A stretch of 64,000 bases of DNA from the NCBI GenBank assembly GCA_963666505.2, contig CAXXXL010000003.1:1543780-1607779 (forward strand). Reading direction: 5' to 3'. Shown here in pieces: positions 8,743 through 17,075 of the stretch; position 1 is the stretch's first letter; each line of letters starts with the position of its first letter. This stretch comes from JABGQS01 sp963666505 (lineage in GTDB: Bacteria; Bacillota; Clostridia; Christensenellales; SZUA-584). Position numbers and translations under genes: made by a program. The notes under the pieces were generated by a model. It was not told where the DNA came from. It ran no database searches and saw only the letters and a program-made list of their open reading frames with translations.

Positions 8743-8916
8743 GTGGCTGAAATTCGAGTTGGAGAAAACGAGTCTTTAGAGAATGCTCTGAAGAGATTTA
8801 AGCGTTTGACCGCAAAGGAAGGCACGATGGCCGAGCTTAGAAAACGTGAGCATTACGAAAAGCCGAGCGTCAAGAGAAAGAAGAAGGCGGAAGCGGCTAG
8901 AAAAAGAAGACGGTAA
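8743..8916 (+). CDS. rpsU: 30S ribosomal protein S21
   Basis: A 57-residue basic protein starting at GTG 8743. It begins AEIRVGENESLENALKRFKR and ends in a lysine/arginine-rich tail (KRKKKAEAARKRRR), the normal length and layout of bacterial S21, which sits near the anti-Shine-Dalgarno end of 16S rRNA and helps initiation. A purine-rich GGGAGGGAGGG (8723-8733) precedes the start. A consensus promoter lies upstream and a hairpin terminator downstream, so the gene is probably transcribed alone. In Bacillus relatives yqeY comes next; here it is absent. Confidence 0.95.
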   Translation: MAEIRVGENESLENALKRFKRLTAKEGTMAELRKREHYEKPSVKRKKKAEAARKRRR

Positions 8917-8934
8917 GTAAACAATTTAAAAATA

Positions 8935-8964
8935 AGCCCGGCGGCAAATGCTTCCGGGTTTTGT
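8935..8964 (+). terminator. Rho-independent terminator after rpsU
   Basis: Arms CCCGG (8937-8941) and CCGGG (8953-8957) form the base of a hairpin extended inward by GGC/GCT and followed by TTTTGTT. It begins about 20 nt after the rpsU stop. Confidence 0.7.
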
Positions 8965-9009
8965 TATACCTTTTTTTATGGTAGAATAGCACATAAGGAG
9001 AGTGCGACA

Positions 9010-10299
9010 ATGAAAAGAGTGTTTTACACAGCGGTTCTGGTTATGATAGTGCTGTTTCTGATGTCCGGCGCGGTGCTGGCTCAGGAGCAGGGCAGCGTTG
9101 TTTTGGTGGAGCTGACGGGGGAAGTCAACGCAGCTATGACGGCGTATATTGACGAGCAGATAAGCGACGCTGAACAAAGCGGTACGCCCGTTGTGCTGGT
9201 GATAGATACATACGGGGGTCAGATACTCGAAGCGGACAGCATGAAGAAGAGGATACTTGAAGCGACTGTGCCGGTAGATTGCTATATAACGCAGAATGCC
9301 CTGAGCGCAGGAGTGCTTATAAGCATATCGTGCGAGAATATCGTTATGTCGCCCTCGGCGGTGATAGGCGCTGCGGAGACGATACCCAACGACGAGAAAA
9401 CGCTCTCGACATGGGTAGGTATACTTGAGTCTGCTGCGGAGGCAAGGGGCAGGGACACTCAGGTTGTCGCCGCCATGGCTGACAAACGCATACAGATCGA
9501 AGGAGTGACGAGCGAAGACGAGCTGCTGACGCTGGGCGCAGCAAAAGCGCAGGAGCTTGGTATATCTGACGGAACGGCTGCAAATATAAACGAAGCGCTT
9601 GCTTTGCTTGGTTACGAAGGGTATTCGAGCACGGACGTTCAGATGAGCTTTCCTGTCAGGGCAGCGCAGTTCCTGACTTCTACGACTGTGGCAAGCATAC
9701 TTTTCCTTGCGGCGATAATCTGCATGGGTATAGAGATATTCACACCGGGATTTGGCATCTTCGGTGTTTTGGCTATAATATGTTTTGGATTGTATTTCGG
9801 CGGAAGTTTCCTTGCGGGATTTGCAGAGTGGTGGAGCGCCGCACTGTTTGTTGCGGGGCTGGTGATGTTCGCTATCGAAGCGGCGGTGCCTGGTTTTGGT
9901 ATATTCGGTATACTCGGCTTTGTGTTCATAGGCGCAGGGCTGCTGTTTGCGGCAAGGGACGCAAGGAGCTTTCTGATAATACTCGGAGTGGGGCTGGTTG
10001 GCGCTATAATAGCGCTGCCGCTGCTGTATAAACTGTTTAAAAAGCTTGGGCTTATACGCAAGCTGTCGCTGGTCGGCAATATGGAAGTAGAGCAGGGATA
10101 TGCAAGCCACGAGAACACAGGCTCTCTTCTTGGCAAACAGGGCGTGGCCATGACTGATCTTAGGCCGGCTGGCACGGCAAAGATAGACGGGGCAAGACAG
10201 AGTGTGCTCACATCGGGAGATTATATAGACAAAGGTGATGTAATCATTGTTGTGCAGCACACACCGGGCAGAATAGTTGTGGAGAAATTTGAAGAATAG
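9010..10299 (+). CDS. NfeD family membrane protein with ClpP-like serine protease domain
   Basis: A 429-residue protein with a signal peptide (residues 1-24, cleavage after VLAQ), a ClpP/SppA-like protease domain (IDTYGGQI near 64-71 and ALSAGVLIS near 99-107, giving the likely nucleophile serine), four to five membrane helices (about 218-345), and a C-terminal OB-fold NfeD soluble domain. It matches the YqeZ type of Bacillus, which acts with flotillin-like proteins in membrane organisation. The flotillin gene normally next to it is not in the window. AAGGAG precedes the ATG by 9 nt. It is followed by its own terminator. Confidence 0.88.
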   Translation: MKRVFYTAVLVMIVLFLMSGAVLAQEQGSVVLVELTGEVNAAMTAYIDEQISDAEQSGTPVVLVIDTYGGQILEADSMKKRILEATVPVDCYITQNALSAGVLISISCENIVMSPSAVIGAAETIPNDEKTLSTWVGILESAAEARGRDTQVVAAMADKRIQIEGVTSEDELLTLGAAKAQELGISDGTAANINEALALLGYEGYSSTDVQMSFPVRAAQFLTSTTVASILFLAAIICMGIEIFTPGFGIFGVLAIICFGLYFGGSFLAGFAEWWSAALFVAGLVMFAIEAAVPGFGIFGILGFVFIGAGLLFAARDARSFLIILGVGLVGAIIALPLLYKLFKKLGLIRKLSLVGNMEVEQGYASHENTGSLLGKQGVAMTDLRPAGTAKIDGARQSVLTSGDYIDKGDVIIVVQHTPGRIVVEKFEE

Positions 10300-10319
10300 A
10301 ACAAAACTCAAGACTTTAC

Positions 10320-10346
10320 AGGGGGAGCTTGCACTCCCTCTTTTTT
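10320..10346 (+). terminator. Rho-independent terminator after the NfeD gene
   Basis: GGGAG and CTCCC arms around a 6-nt loop, followed by six T (10341-10346), 21 nt after the stop codon. The next 240 nt up to phoH contain no gene and only weak promoter-like matches. Confidence 0.8.
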
Positions 10347-10586
10347 ATACCCAAAACTTATTTGAAAAGGACGATCCATATATGAAAAGGCTGTGTAAAT
10401 ATGACTAAGAGCCAGTTTGGAGTATGATATTTACAGTGAATTTAATGCGCTGCCGGACTGCCTGGCATATATGGTATTTTAATACGGGATATGGTATTAT
10501 AGAAAAACAGGACTACGGGGGCTGGCAACCATAAAGCAGTGTGCCGTGGCTGAAAGAAAATCCGGTGATTATAAGGAGCGCAGAGT

Positions 10587-11561
10587 TTGGCAAACAACAA
10601 CGTAGAAGTGGGCATAGACGTAGATAATATTGAGCATATAATCGCATTGTTCGGTTCTTTTGACGAGAATGCAAAAGCAATAGAGAAGGAAACGGGCGCA
10701 AGCATAGTTTCAAGGAACACGCATATCGCTATTTCGGGATGCCCGGAGGACGTTGAGCTTGCAAAGACAGTGGTGGACAAGCTGCTTCTGATGATACGCA
10801 GGCACGACAAAATCGACCTTTCGAAGATAAGGTATGCCGTTGAGCTTGCGAGGGAAGGCAACGCAGACGCTATCGAAGAGATAATGGCGGATGTTATCGC
10901 CATCACTAACAAGGGCAGGCAGGTAAAGTCGAGGACTATCGGGCAGAAGCGCTATGTAAAGGCGCTGAGGGAGAATACGGTTGTGTTCGCAATTGGCCCG
11001 GCAGGCACCGGCAAGACGTATCTTGCGATGGCTATGGCCGTTATGGCGCTGAAGAACAAGGAAGTTGAGAGGATAATACTGACTCGGCCGGCGGTCGAAG
11101 CGGGGGAAAGCCTCGGATTTCTGCCGGGGGATCTGCAGTCGAAGGTGGACCCATACCTGCGGCCTCTTTACGATGCGCTTTATGAGTTCTTGGGCAGCGA
11201 ATCGTTCGTGCGCCTCAGTGAGAGGGGAACTATCGAAGTAGCACCGCTGGCGTATATGCGGGGAAGGACTCTTTCCGACGCTTTCATAGTGCTGGACGAA
11301 GCGCAGAACTGTACGCAGGAGCAGATGAAAATGTTCTTAACAAGGTTCGGCGAGAACTCGAGAGTTGTCGTGACGGGCGATATAACACAGATAGACCTTC
11401 CCAAAGAGAAGAAGAGCGGGCTTAAGCAGAGCATAGAGATACTGGACGGTGTGGATGGGATAAGCTTCCAGTACTTAACGCATAAAGACGTTGTAAGGCA
11501 CCAGATGGTACAGAATATAATAAAGGCATATGAGAGGTTTGAAAAGAGCAGAGGGAGGTAG
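10587..11561 (+). CDS. phoH: PhoH family ATPase
   Basis: A 324-residue cytoplasmic P-loop protein of the PhoH/YbeZ family, linked to RNA processing through YbeY, which is encoded two genes downstream. A KH-like N-terminal part (residues 1-75) precedes the ATPase domain with Walker A GPAGTGKT (near 134-141), Walker B FIVLDEAQN (near 233-241) and the TGDITQIDLP motif. The start is TTG 10587, chosen because AAGGAG lies 8 nt upstream and the product then begins MANNN. It heads the phoH-pgpH-ybeY-cdd-era-recO operon; its stop codon lies three nt before the pgpH start. Confidence 0.95.
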   Translation: MANNNVEVGIDVDNIEHIIALFGSFDENAKAIEKETGASIVSRNTHIAISGCPEDVELAKTVVDKLLLMIRRHDKIDLSKIRYAVELAREGNADAIEEIMADVIAITNKGRQVKSRTIGQKRYVKALRENTVVFAIGPAGTGKTYLAMAMAVMALKNKEVERIILTRPAVEAGESLGFLPGDLQSKVDPYLRPLYDALYEFLGSESFVRLSERGTIEVAPLAYMRGRTLSDAFIVLDEAQNCTQEQMKMFLTRFGENSRVVVTGDITQIDLPKEKKSGLKQSIEILDGVDGISFQYLTHKDVVRHQMVQNIIKAYERFEKSRGR

Positions 11562-11564
11562 CTT

Positions 11565-13727
11565 GTGGCTGCACGTAAACATAAGAGAAGGACTCTATCA
11601 AAACGCAGCAGCGTTGCTGCACTGCTGATTGGGATTGTAACCACGCTCGTCGTTTACGGGCTGGTCGCTTTGTCGGTGACACCGGTGAAGTATGACATAA
11701 CCGTCGACGCAGTGGCTCCGGCTACCATAACCGCAAGCAAGGATATAACAGACACGGTGACTACGCAGGTGCTGAGGGATGAAGCGCAGGCACAGGTTGC
11801 GCCTGTTTACAGCATAGACAGCACAATTACACAGACTGTAAAAGACGAGGTTTCAGGCTTTTTTGAAGACGTTGCGCTGGCTGCGCAGTACGTAAAGCAG
11901 GAGTATATCGACAGCGAGATAAGAGACAGCATATATACTGTTTCCAGAGAGACGCTGGAAGCGCAGTATGACCCTGCTGAAGTGGACTGGAAGTTTTACT
12001 TAAGCGACATGCAGATGCAGCAGCTAAGGGCAACGACTGGCGGTCTTGAAGATGAGCTTATCTATGCAATGGTTTCATTGAGTGAAGCTCAGATAGCGAA
12101 CCTGGGGACAGAAGTTGAAACTATTGTGAACGAGTCACTGGCAAACGGCATCACGGATGAACATATCAATACGGAAAAGGAAGCAATTGCAATCAGGATC
12201 TCGGCGCTTGTAGACGACCAGAGAACCGCAAAGCTGCTGATTTATCCGGTAGATGAATACATTGAAACAAATATGATATATGATGAGGCTGCGACACAGC
12301 AGGCGATACAAACCGCAAGGCAGAGCGTCGTGCCCGTAACCTATAAACAAAGCCAGACTGTGGTCGTGGAAGGCGAGGTGGTGACGGAGGCGCAGATGAA
12401 GGTGCTTTCCGACCTTGGCGTAATAGGCGGAGAAGGAACAGACTACAAACTGTATGTGGGCGTGCTGCTGTTCATACTTCTGTTGTTCGGGTCGTATGCG
12501 GTGTATATGTATCAGTTCGAGAGCGAAACGCTGGCGGATACAAGAAAGCTGCTTATACTTGCGACAATAGCTGTGCTGGTAACCGTTATGGCGGTATTGC
12601 TGGCACGGGTGGACAACAGGATACTGCCTGTGTTCTTCGGTACAATGCTGGCAAGCGTACTCGTATCAAGGAGGAGCGCGCTTGCACTTGGTGTACTGCT
12701 GGCGCTTGTCGCAGGAGCTGCATGCTCGTGGAACTCCGGGCTTATTTCGGCAGTAATGCTGCGAACTGTGATGATGGGGATCGCAGGCGGTGCGGTTTCA
12801 GTGTTTATGCTTTACAGGCCGGGGCACAGAACGGCTCTTATACTTTCAGGGCTGGCTGCCGGGGCTGCTAACCTAGTTATAGCAGTAGTTATAAACATGG
12901 TAGGCTCCGCCGAATTTGCATGGAGCGAATTCTGGCAGGACGGCGCATTCGCTTTTGGCAGCGCACTGCTTGCAGGAGTGCTGGTCATCGGTACTCTGCC
13001 AATTTGGGAGGCCGCGTTCCGTGTGTCTACACCGACCAAGCTGCTGGAACTTTCGAACCCGAACCATCCGCTGCTGAAGAGACTTACTATAGAAGCGCCG
13101 GGGACATATCACCACAGCATACTGACAGCGAACCTCGCCGAAGCCGGTGCGGACGCTATCGGGGCAAATTCGCTGCTGTGCAGGGTGGGCGCATATTTCC
13201 ACGACGTGGGGAAGCTTGACAACCCTATGTATTTTAAGGAGAACCAGAAGGAAAAAAATCCGCACGATGACCTGCCGCCCGAAAGAAGCGCAAGGATAAT
13301 AACAGGGCATCTTACAAGCGGTCTTGAGTATGCTCAGAGATTCAAGCTGCCAAGGGATGTGCAGAAGATAATTTCGCAGCATCATGGGGATACGTACGTT
13401 GAATATTTCCTTTATAAAGCGAAACAGAGCGGCGCGGAAGTGGATGAGGCAAGGTTTAAATATTCGGGAAGCAAGCCGGGAACTAAGGAGTCTGCTGTGG
13501 TCATGCTGGCGGACAACGTGGAAGCGGCTGTGAGAAGCATGGACGACCCTGACAAAGAGCAGGTGAAGGAAATGATAAACGGGCTAATCAAAAAGAGGTA
13601 TAACGAAGGGCAGCTTGACGAGTGTCCGCTTAACAGGCGGGACCTTAACACGATTGCAAAGGCTTTCTTTAACACATATGAGGGCGTGCTGCACGAAAGG
13701 GTGAAATACCCGGGGCAGGAAAAGTGA
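11565..13727 (+). CDS. pgpH: Cyclic-di-AMP phosphodiesterase PgpH (7TM-HD protein)
   Basis: A 720-residue membrane protein of the YqfF/PgpH family. An N-terminal helix (about 20-42) is followed by an extracellular 7TMR-HDED domain (about 45-295), seven transmembrane helices (about 300-500), and a cytoplasmic HD domain with the metal-binding set TYHHS, YFHDVGKLD and SQHHGD. Known members hydrolyse c-di-AMP, which controls potassium, osmotic and cell-wall balance. GTG start with GGGAGG 6 nt upstream. The stop overlaps the ybeY start by 4 nt, so the genes are translationally coupled. Confidence 0.95.
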   Translation: MAARKHKRRTLSKRSSVAALLIGIVTTLVVYGLVALSVTPVKYDITVDAVAPATITASKDITDTVTTQVLRDEAQAQVAPVYSIDSTITQTVKDEVSGFFEDVALAAQYVKQEYIDSEIRDSIYTVSRETLEAQYDPAEVDWKFYLSDMQMQQLRATTGGLEDELIYAMVSLSEAQIANLGTEVETIVNESLANGITDEHINTEKEAIAIRISALVDDQRTAKLLIYPVDEYIETNMIYDEAATQQAIQTARQSVVPVTYKQSQTVVVEGEVVTEAQMKVLSDLGVIGGEGTDYKLYVGVLLFILLLFGSYAVYMYQFESETLADTRKLLILATIAVLVTVMAVLLARVDNRILPVFFGTMLASVLVSRRSALALGVLLALVAGAACSWNSGLISAVMLRTVMMGIAGGAVSVFMLYRPGHRTALILSGLAAGAANLVIAVVINMVGSAEFAWSEFWQDGAFAFGSALLAGVLVIGTLPIWEAAFRVSTPTKLLELSNPNHPLLKRLTIEAPGTYHHSILTANLAEAGADAIGANSLLCRVGAYFHDVGKLDNPMYFKENQKEKNPHDDLPPERSARIITGHLTSGLEYAQRFKLPRDVQKIISQHHGDTYVEYFLYKAKQSGAEVDEARFKYSGSKPGTKESAVVMLADNVEAAVRSMDDPDKEQVKEMINGLIKKRYNEGQLDECPLNRRDLNTIAKAFFNTYEGVLHERVKYPGQEK

Positions 13728-14143
13728 AGATAAATATTGCCAGTGAAGAAAAACTGAAAGCACCGGTCAGGCGAGCTGTTAAAAAGACCATAAAAGCGGC
13801 AGGGAAGCTGCACGGTGTAGAAAAGGAAGTTTCTGTGCTGATTACGGACGATGAGGACATAAGGGGCATGAACAAACAGTTTCGTGATATTGACAAACCG
13901 ACTGATGTTCTGTCGTTTCCATCGCAGGAGGAAGGGTTCCTCGGGGATATAGCCATATCGATTGATAAGGCGCATGCGCAGGCAGATGAATACGGACATA
14001 GTCTTGAGCGTGAAATGGCATTTCTTACGGCGCATGCTATGCTGCATCTGTTCGGCTTTGACCATATGGAGGAAAAGGACGAGAAGAAGATGAGGCAGAT
14101 GCAGAGGCAAATACTTGAGAGGTCGGGGTATGATGTTAAATGA
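13724..14143 (+). CDS. ybeY: Endoribonuclease/rRNA maturation factor YbeY
   Basis: A 139-residue protein with the family's zinc motif HAMLHLFGFDH (HX3HX5H, near residues 107-117) and the preceding TDVLSFP segment. YbeY is a cytoplasmic metal-dependent RNase for 16S rRNA 3'-end maturation and ribosome quality control, working with PhoH-family proteins and Era, both encoded in this operon. It starts at GTG within the last codons of pgpH and ends overlapping the cdd start by 4 nt. The diacylglycerol kinase gene that usually follows ybeY in Bacillus is missing. Confidence 0.95.
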   Translation: MKINIASEEKLKAPVRRAVKKTIKAAGKLHGVEKEVSVLITDDEDIRGMNKQFRDIDKPTDVLSFPSQEEGFLGDIAISIDKAHAQADEYGHSLEREMAFLTAHAMLHLFGFDHMEEKDEKKMRQMQRQILERSGYDVK

Positions 14144-14535
14144 AATATGATGAACTGTTAAAAAAGGCTGAGGAAGCCAAAACATATGCATACGTACCGT
14201 ACTCGGGCTTCAGGGTAGGCGCCGCACTTCTTTCAAAGAGCGGGAGGGTGTATACCGGCTGTAACGTTGAAAACGCAGCATACAGCGTTACGTGCTGTGC
14301 CGAGAGGACTGCACTGTTCAAGGCCGTTTCGGAGGGGGAGAAGGAGTTTGAGGCAATCGCCGTGACTTCCGATTCTTCAGATATAACGTATCCGTGCGGT
14401 GTGTGCAGGCAGGCGCTGGTGGAGTTTGCGCCGGATATGGATGTAATTTCTTCTAACTGTGAACTGGAAAATGAAACGAGCAAGGCAAGTGAACTTTTAC
14501 CGAAGTTCTTTTCGGGAAAGGAAATGGAGGATTGA
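14140..14535 (+). CDS. cdd: Cytidine deaminase
   Basis: A 131-residue zinc enzyme converting cytidine and deoxycytidine to uridine and deoxyuridine in pyrimidine salvage. The active site is complete: GCNVENAAYSVTCCAERTA (zinc cysteine and catalytic glutamate, near residues 48-66) and PCGVCRQ (two further zinc cysteines, near 86-92). Its length is typical for the homotetrameric type. It overlaps ybeY by 4 nt at its start and meets era in a TGATG arrangement at its end, so expression is tied to the ribosome-maturation genes around it. Confidence 0.96.
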   Translation: MKYDELLKKAEEAKTYAYVPYSGFRVGAALLSKSGRVYTGCNVENAAYSVTCCAERTALFKAVSEGEKEFEAIAVTSDSSDITYPCGVCRQALVEFAPDMDVISSNCELENETSKASELLPKFFSGKEMED

Positions 14536-15419
14536 TGGCGCACAAATATGCTTTTATAGCAATAGTAGGCAGCCCGAACGTGGGCAAGTCTACGCTTCTG
14601 AACTATATTGTGGGCGCTAAGGTCGCAATTGTTTCGGAGAAACCGCAGACAACGAGGAACAGGATAGCCGGGATCATAAGCGGTGAGGATTTTCAGATGG
14701 TGTTCCTGGACACTCCAGGCATGCACGAGCCGAAGAACAAGCTCGGCGAGTATATGGTGAAAACAGCGATGGACAGTGCAAGGGATGTTGAGGCGGTGCT
14801 GTTCGTATGCGATGCCAAGTTTGGCATAGGTGAGCGGGACAGGGCGATAGTAAAAAGACTGGCGCAGGGCGTTTCTCCAGTCGTTGGCGCGGTGAACAAA
14901 ACGGACATAGCCACGCAGGAAGCGGCGGACAAAGCCGCAGAGGAGCTTAGCGGGTTGGGACTGGAAAGTGTGCACATCATATCGGCAAAGACCGGAGAAG
15001 GCGTCAGGGGGCTTATGGAAGCCCTAAAGGGCTATCTTGCGGAAGGACCCAAGTTTTATCCGGAGGATGAATATACCGACCAGCCGGAGCGGTTGATTGC
15101 GGCAGAGATGATTAGGGAGAAAGCACTTCAGCGCTTAAAAGAGGAAGTGCCGCACGGAGTGGGAGTCACTGTAGACAGAGTCGTTGAGAGACAGGACAAG
15201 GATATAACGGAAGTGTATGCCACGATATTGTGCGAAAAGGACAGCCATAAGGGAATTATTATAGGTAAGGGCGGAAAGATGCTTGGAAACATCGGCAGGG
15301 ACGCAAGGGCAGACTTAGAGATGCTTTTCGGAAGAAAGGTGTATCTGGAACTGTTCGTAAAGATTGCATCCGGCTGGCGTGATTCAAGGCGTGCAATGAA
15401 AGATTTAGGATACGAGTAA
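14535..15419 (+). CDS. era: GTPase Era
   Basis: A 294-residue GTP-binding protein that binds the 3' end of 16S rRNA during 30S assembly. G1 GSPNVGKS, switch QTTRNR, DTPG and NKTD are present in the N-terminal domain, and a C-terminal KH domain contains IIIGKGGKMLGNIG. The ATG at 14535 shares one base with the cdd stop, and TGGAGG lies just before; a TTG at 14532 in the same frame is an alternative. It ends 5 nt before recO. Confidence 0.97.
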   Translation: MAHKYAFIAIVGSPNVGKSTLLNYIVGAKVAIVSEKPQTTRNRIAGIISGEDFQMVFLDTPGMHEPKNKLGEYMVKTAMDSARDVEAVLFVCDAKFGIGERDRAIVKRLAQGVSPVVGAVNKTDIATQEAADKAAEELSGLGLESVHIISAKTGEGVRGLMEALKGYLAEGPKFYPEDEYTDQPERLIAAEMIREKALQRLKEEVPHGVGVTVDRVVERQDKDITEVYATILCEKDSHKGIIIGKGGKMLGNIGRDARADLEMLFGRKVYLELFVKIASGWRDSRRAMKDLGYE

Positions 15420-15424
15420 TAACT

Positions 15425-16141
15425 ATGAGAAAGACATTAGCATTAGTTTTAAGAACGGCAGATTTTAAAGACAACGACAGTATGCTTACGCTGCTTACGC
15501 AGGACTATGGGCTTATGTCCGCAAAGGTAAGAGGTGCGAAAAAGCAGACAAACAAACTGTTCTGCGCTTCAAGGCAGTTTTGCTGTGCGGAGTATAGCTT
15601 TTATGAGAAGGACGGGCGCTATGGAGTTAAGGGCGTTCATATCAAGAAGAGCTTTGGACACATGCAGGACGACTACGAAGCATATGCTTCGGCATGTTTT
15701 GTTTCAGAAGTTATCCAGAAAGTGGCGCAGGAAGAGGACGAGTCGAAAAAACTTTTTGCGCTTGTCGTGAACGTGATGTATGCTCTTGATATGAATGCAG
15801 CATCGCCAAAGACCGCTGCATGCTATTTTGTACAGAGACTGCTTCAGATAGAAGGGGTTTATCCCCAGACGCAGGAGTGCGTGCTTTGCGGCAGCACGGA
15901 CAACCTTGAAAAGTTTTCAGTTAGCCATGGTGGTACAGTGTGCAGCCAGTGTTCGGAAGGCATATGCTTTGACGCAAGGCTGCTGGCGGCTCTGAGAGCG
16001 ATGAAACCTGTACTGCCAAAGGATATTGACGAGATATCGCTGCCCGGAGGCATTGAAGCAAAGCTGCTGGGTGCGCTTATTGATTATCTTGAAGAGACGC
16101 TGCAGATCCGCCTGAAAACGAAAAGATTTCTGCTTGCGTAA
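15425..16141 (+). CDS. recO: DNA repair protein RecO
   Basis: A 238-residue protein with the N-terminal OB fold typical of RecO (residues 1-80), a helical middle part, and a zinc-binding segment with CVLCG and CSQCSEG (about 148-178). RecO loads RecA on gapped DNA with RecF and RecR and anneals complementary strands. It is the last gene of the phoH operon and follows era by 5 nt, the standard Firmicutes order. No clear terminator is seen before the tRNA promoter. Confidence 0.94.
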   Translation: MRKTLALVLRTADFKDNDSMLTLLTQDYGLMSAKVRGAKKQTNKLFCASRQFCCAEYSFYEKDGRYGVKGVHIKKSFGHMQDDYEAYASACFVSEVIQKVAQEEDESKKLFALVVNVMYALDMNAASPKTAACYFVQRLLQIEGVYPQTQECVLCGSTDNLEKFSVSHGGTVCSQCSEGICFDARLLAALRAMKPVLPKDIDEISLPGGIEAKLLGALIDYLEETLQIRLKTKRFLLA

Positions 16142-16216
16142 CAAAAGCGGATTTTGCAGCCCTGTACACGCAGAAGCAATAATGAATGAAAAACCCGCGG
16201 CATGCAATATGAGTTG

Positions 16217-16245
16217 TTGACATTGAGTGCTTCTTGTGATAAAAT
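16217..16245 (+). promoter_or_regulatory. Promoter of the tRNA operon
   Basis: TTGACA (16217-16222) and TAAAAT (16240-16245) at 17-nt spacing, 49 nt before the first tRNA. It is the only good promoter between recO and the four tRNA genes. Confidence 0.75.
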
Positions 16246-16293
16246 TCCGTCTTGTCGGTTGCTCATTTTGAGCATGAGCGTAGGCGGCAGTGT

Positions 16294-16370
16294 GCACCTG
16301 TAGCTCAGCAGGATAGAGCAACGGCCTTCTAAGCCGTGTGCCCGGGGTTCGAGTCCCTGCAGGTGCGCCA
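16294..16370 (+). tRNA. tRNA-Arg (anticodon TCT)
   Basis: A full cloverleaf: acceptor GCACCTG pairs with CAGGTGC, the D arm has TAGCTCAG, the anticodon loop CTTCTAA places TCT at 16328-16330, and the T loop is GTTCGAG. The CCA end is encoded (16368-16370). Confidence 0.96.
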
Positions 16371-16417
16371 ATTTACCGGAGTCCCAAGCGTTATTATAAA
16401 GGTTTTGGGAAGTCCAT

Positions 16418-16495
16418 GGTGGGTATAGCTCAGTTGGTTAGAGCGCCAGGTTGTGGCCCTGGAGGCCGTGGGTTCGATTCCCACTACTCACCCCA
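16418..16495 (+). tRNA. tRNA-His (anticodon GTG)
   Basis: The acceptor GTGGGTA pairs with TACTCAC (one G-U). The extra G at 16418 opposite C73 is the G-1 typical of tRNA-His. The anticodon stem CCAGG/CCTGG closes a loop with GTG at 16453-16455, and CCA is encoded. Confidence 0.96.
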
Positions 16496-16547
16496 TTAAT
16501 TTTACGGTGTCCCCGGGAAGACAGAGATTTTTTGGGGTAACGAATGG

Positions 16548-16622
16548 TGGGGTGTCGCCAAGCGGTAAGGCACAGGACTTTGACTCCTGTATTCGCAGGT
16601 TCAAATCCTGCCACCCCAGCCA
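16548..16622 (+). tRNA. tRNA-Gln (anticodon TTG)
   Basis: Acceptor TGGGGTG pairs with CACCCCA. The loop CTTTGAC gives anticodon TTG at 16580-16582, the T arm is GCAGG/CCTGC, and CCA is encoded at 16620-16622. Confidence 0.96.
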
Positions 16623-16681
16623 CTTGCTCAGCAATTTGGCGAACAGCTTTTTTGATTGCAGGTCGGCAGTAAACATAATAT

Positions 16682-16757
16682 GACCCATTAGCTCAGTTGG
16701 CAGAGCACTTGACTTTTAATCAAGGTGTCCGGCGTTCGAATCGCCGATGGGTCACCA
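16682..16757 (+). tRNA. tRNA-Lys (anticodon TTT), integration target
   Basis: Acceptor GACCCAT pairs with ATGGGTC. The loop CTTTTAA gives TTT at 16715-16717, and CCA is encoded at 16755-16757. The last 47 nt, from the anticodon stem to CCA, are repeated with one mismatch at 50248-50294, which marks this gene as the insertion site of the downstream island. Confidence 0.96.
16711..16757 (+). repeat. Left attachment-like repeat (within tRNA-Lys)
   Basis: Forty-seven nt identical to 50248-50294 except C at 16729 for A at 50266. Identity starts in the anticodon stem and stops exactly after CCA. Confidence 0.8.
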
Positions 16758-16759
16758 CG

Positions 16760-16802
16760 AAAACTCTCGAAAAGTGAGCATTAGCGAGCATTCGGGAGTT
16801 TT
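16760..16802 (+). terminator. Hairpin just after tRNA-Lys
   Basis: Arms 16760-16771 and 16791-16802 pair over 12 positions with one G-U, starting with A4 and ending in T4. It probably now terminates the tRNA operon, having been brought in by the island. Confidence 0.5.
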
Positions 16803-17075
16803 GAAGCACTTGAGGCTTTAGCGGTTTGGCTTCCGCAGGCAGAGAAGTTTTCAGCTCAGACGAAAAGCCCGCAGGATTATATTGAACAACTGACGGATAA
16901 GAACTCTGAGCTAACTCAGAAACTTATGGATAAGGACGAGAGATATTCGGAACTTAGCATGGAGGCTGCTTGTATGAAGCATACATTGAAGTCGCAGCAG
17001 AAGTTGATTGATACGATTCCGAAGGAGGTTTTGGATGAAATCAAGCAGAAGAAAGGGATTGGGAAGGGGAGGTAA
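16785..17075 (+). pseudogene. C-terminal remnant, possibly of a MobV-type relaxase
   Basis: An open frame without a plausible start codon encodes about 96 residues with a predicted coiled coil (QLTDKNSELTQKLMDKDERY) followed by a basic end (EIKQKKGIGKGR). The pattern resembles the C-terminal tails of plasmid recombination/mobilisation (Mob/Pre) proteins of Firmicutes, from memory of the family. The catalytic N-terminal part is absent, and a stop in the same frame occurs at 16782. It lies right at the left end of the island, where an integration or mobilisation module would be expected. Function is certainly lost. Confidence 0.4.

Noticed and set aside
8926..10311. A 461-codon reverse-strand open frame opposite the NfeD gene
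   Set aside because: Low-complexity arginine/tyrosine/histidine-rich translation without start signals; it is the shadow of a well-supported forward gene.
10347..10586. A riboswitch in the phoH leader
   Set aside because: The region has several short GGC/CCG-rich words but does not match any riboswitch core I know, and no consistent stem set could be drawn.
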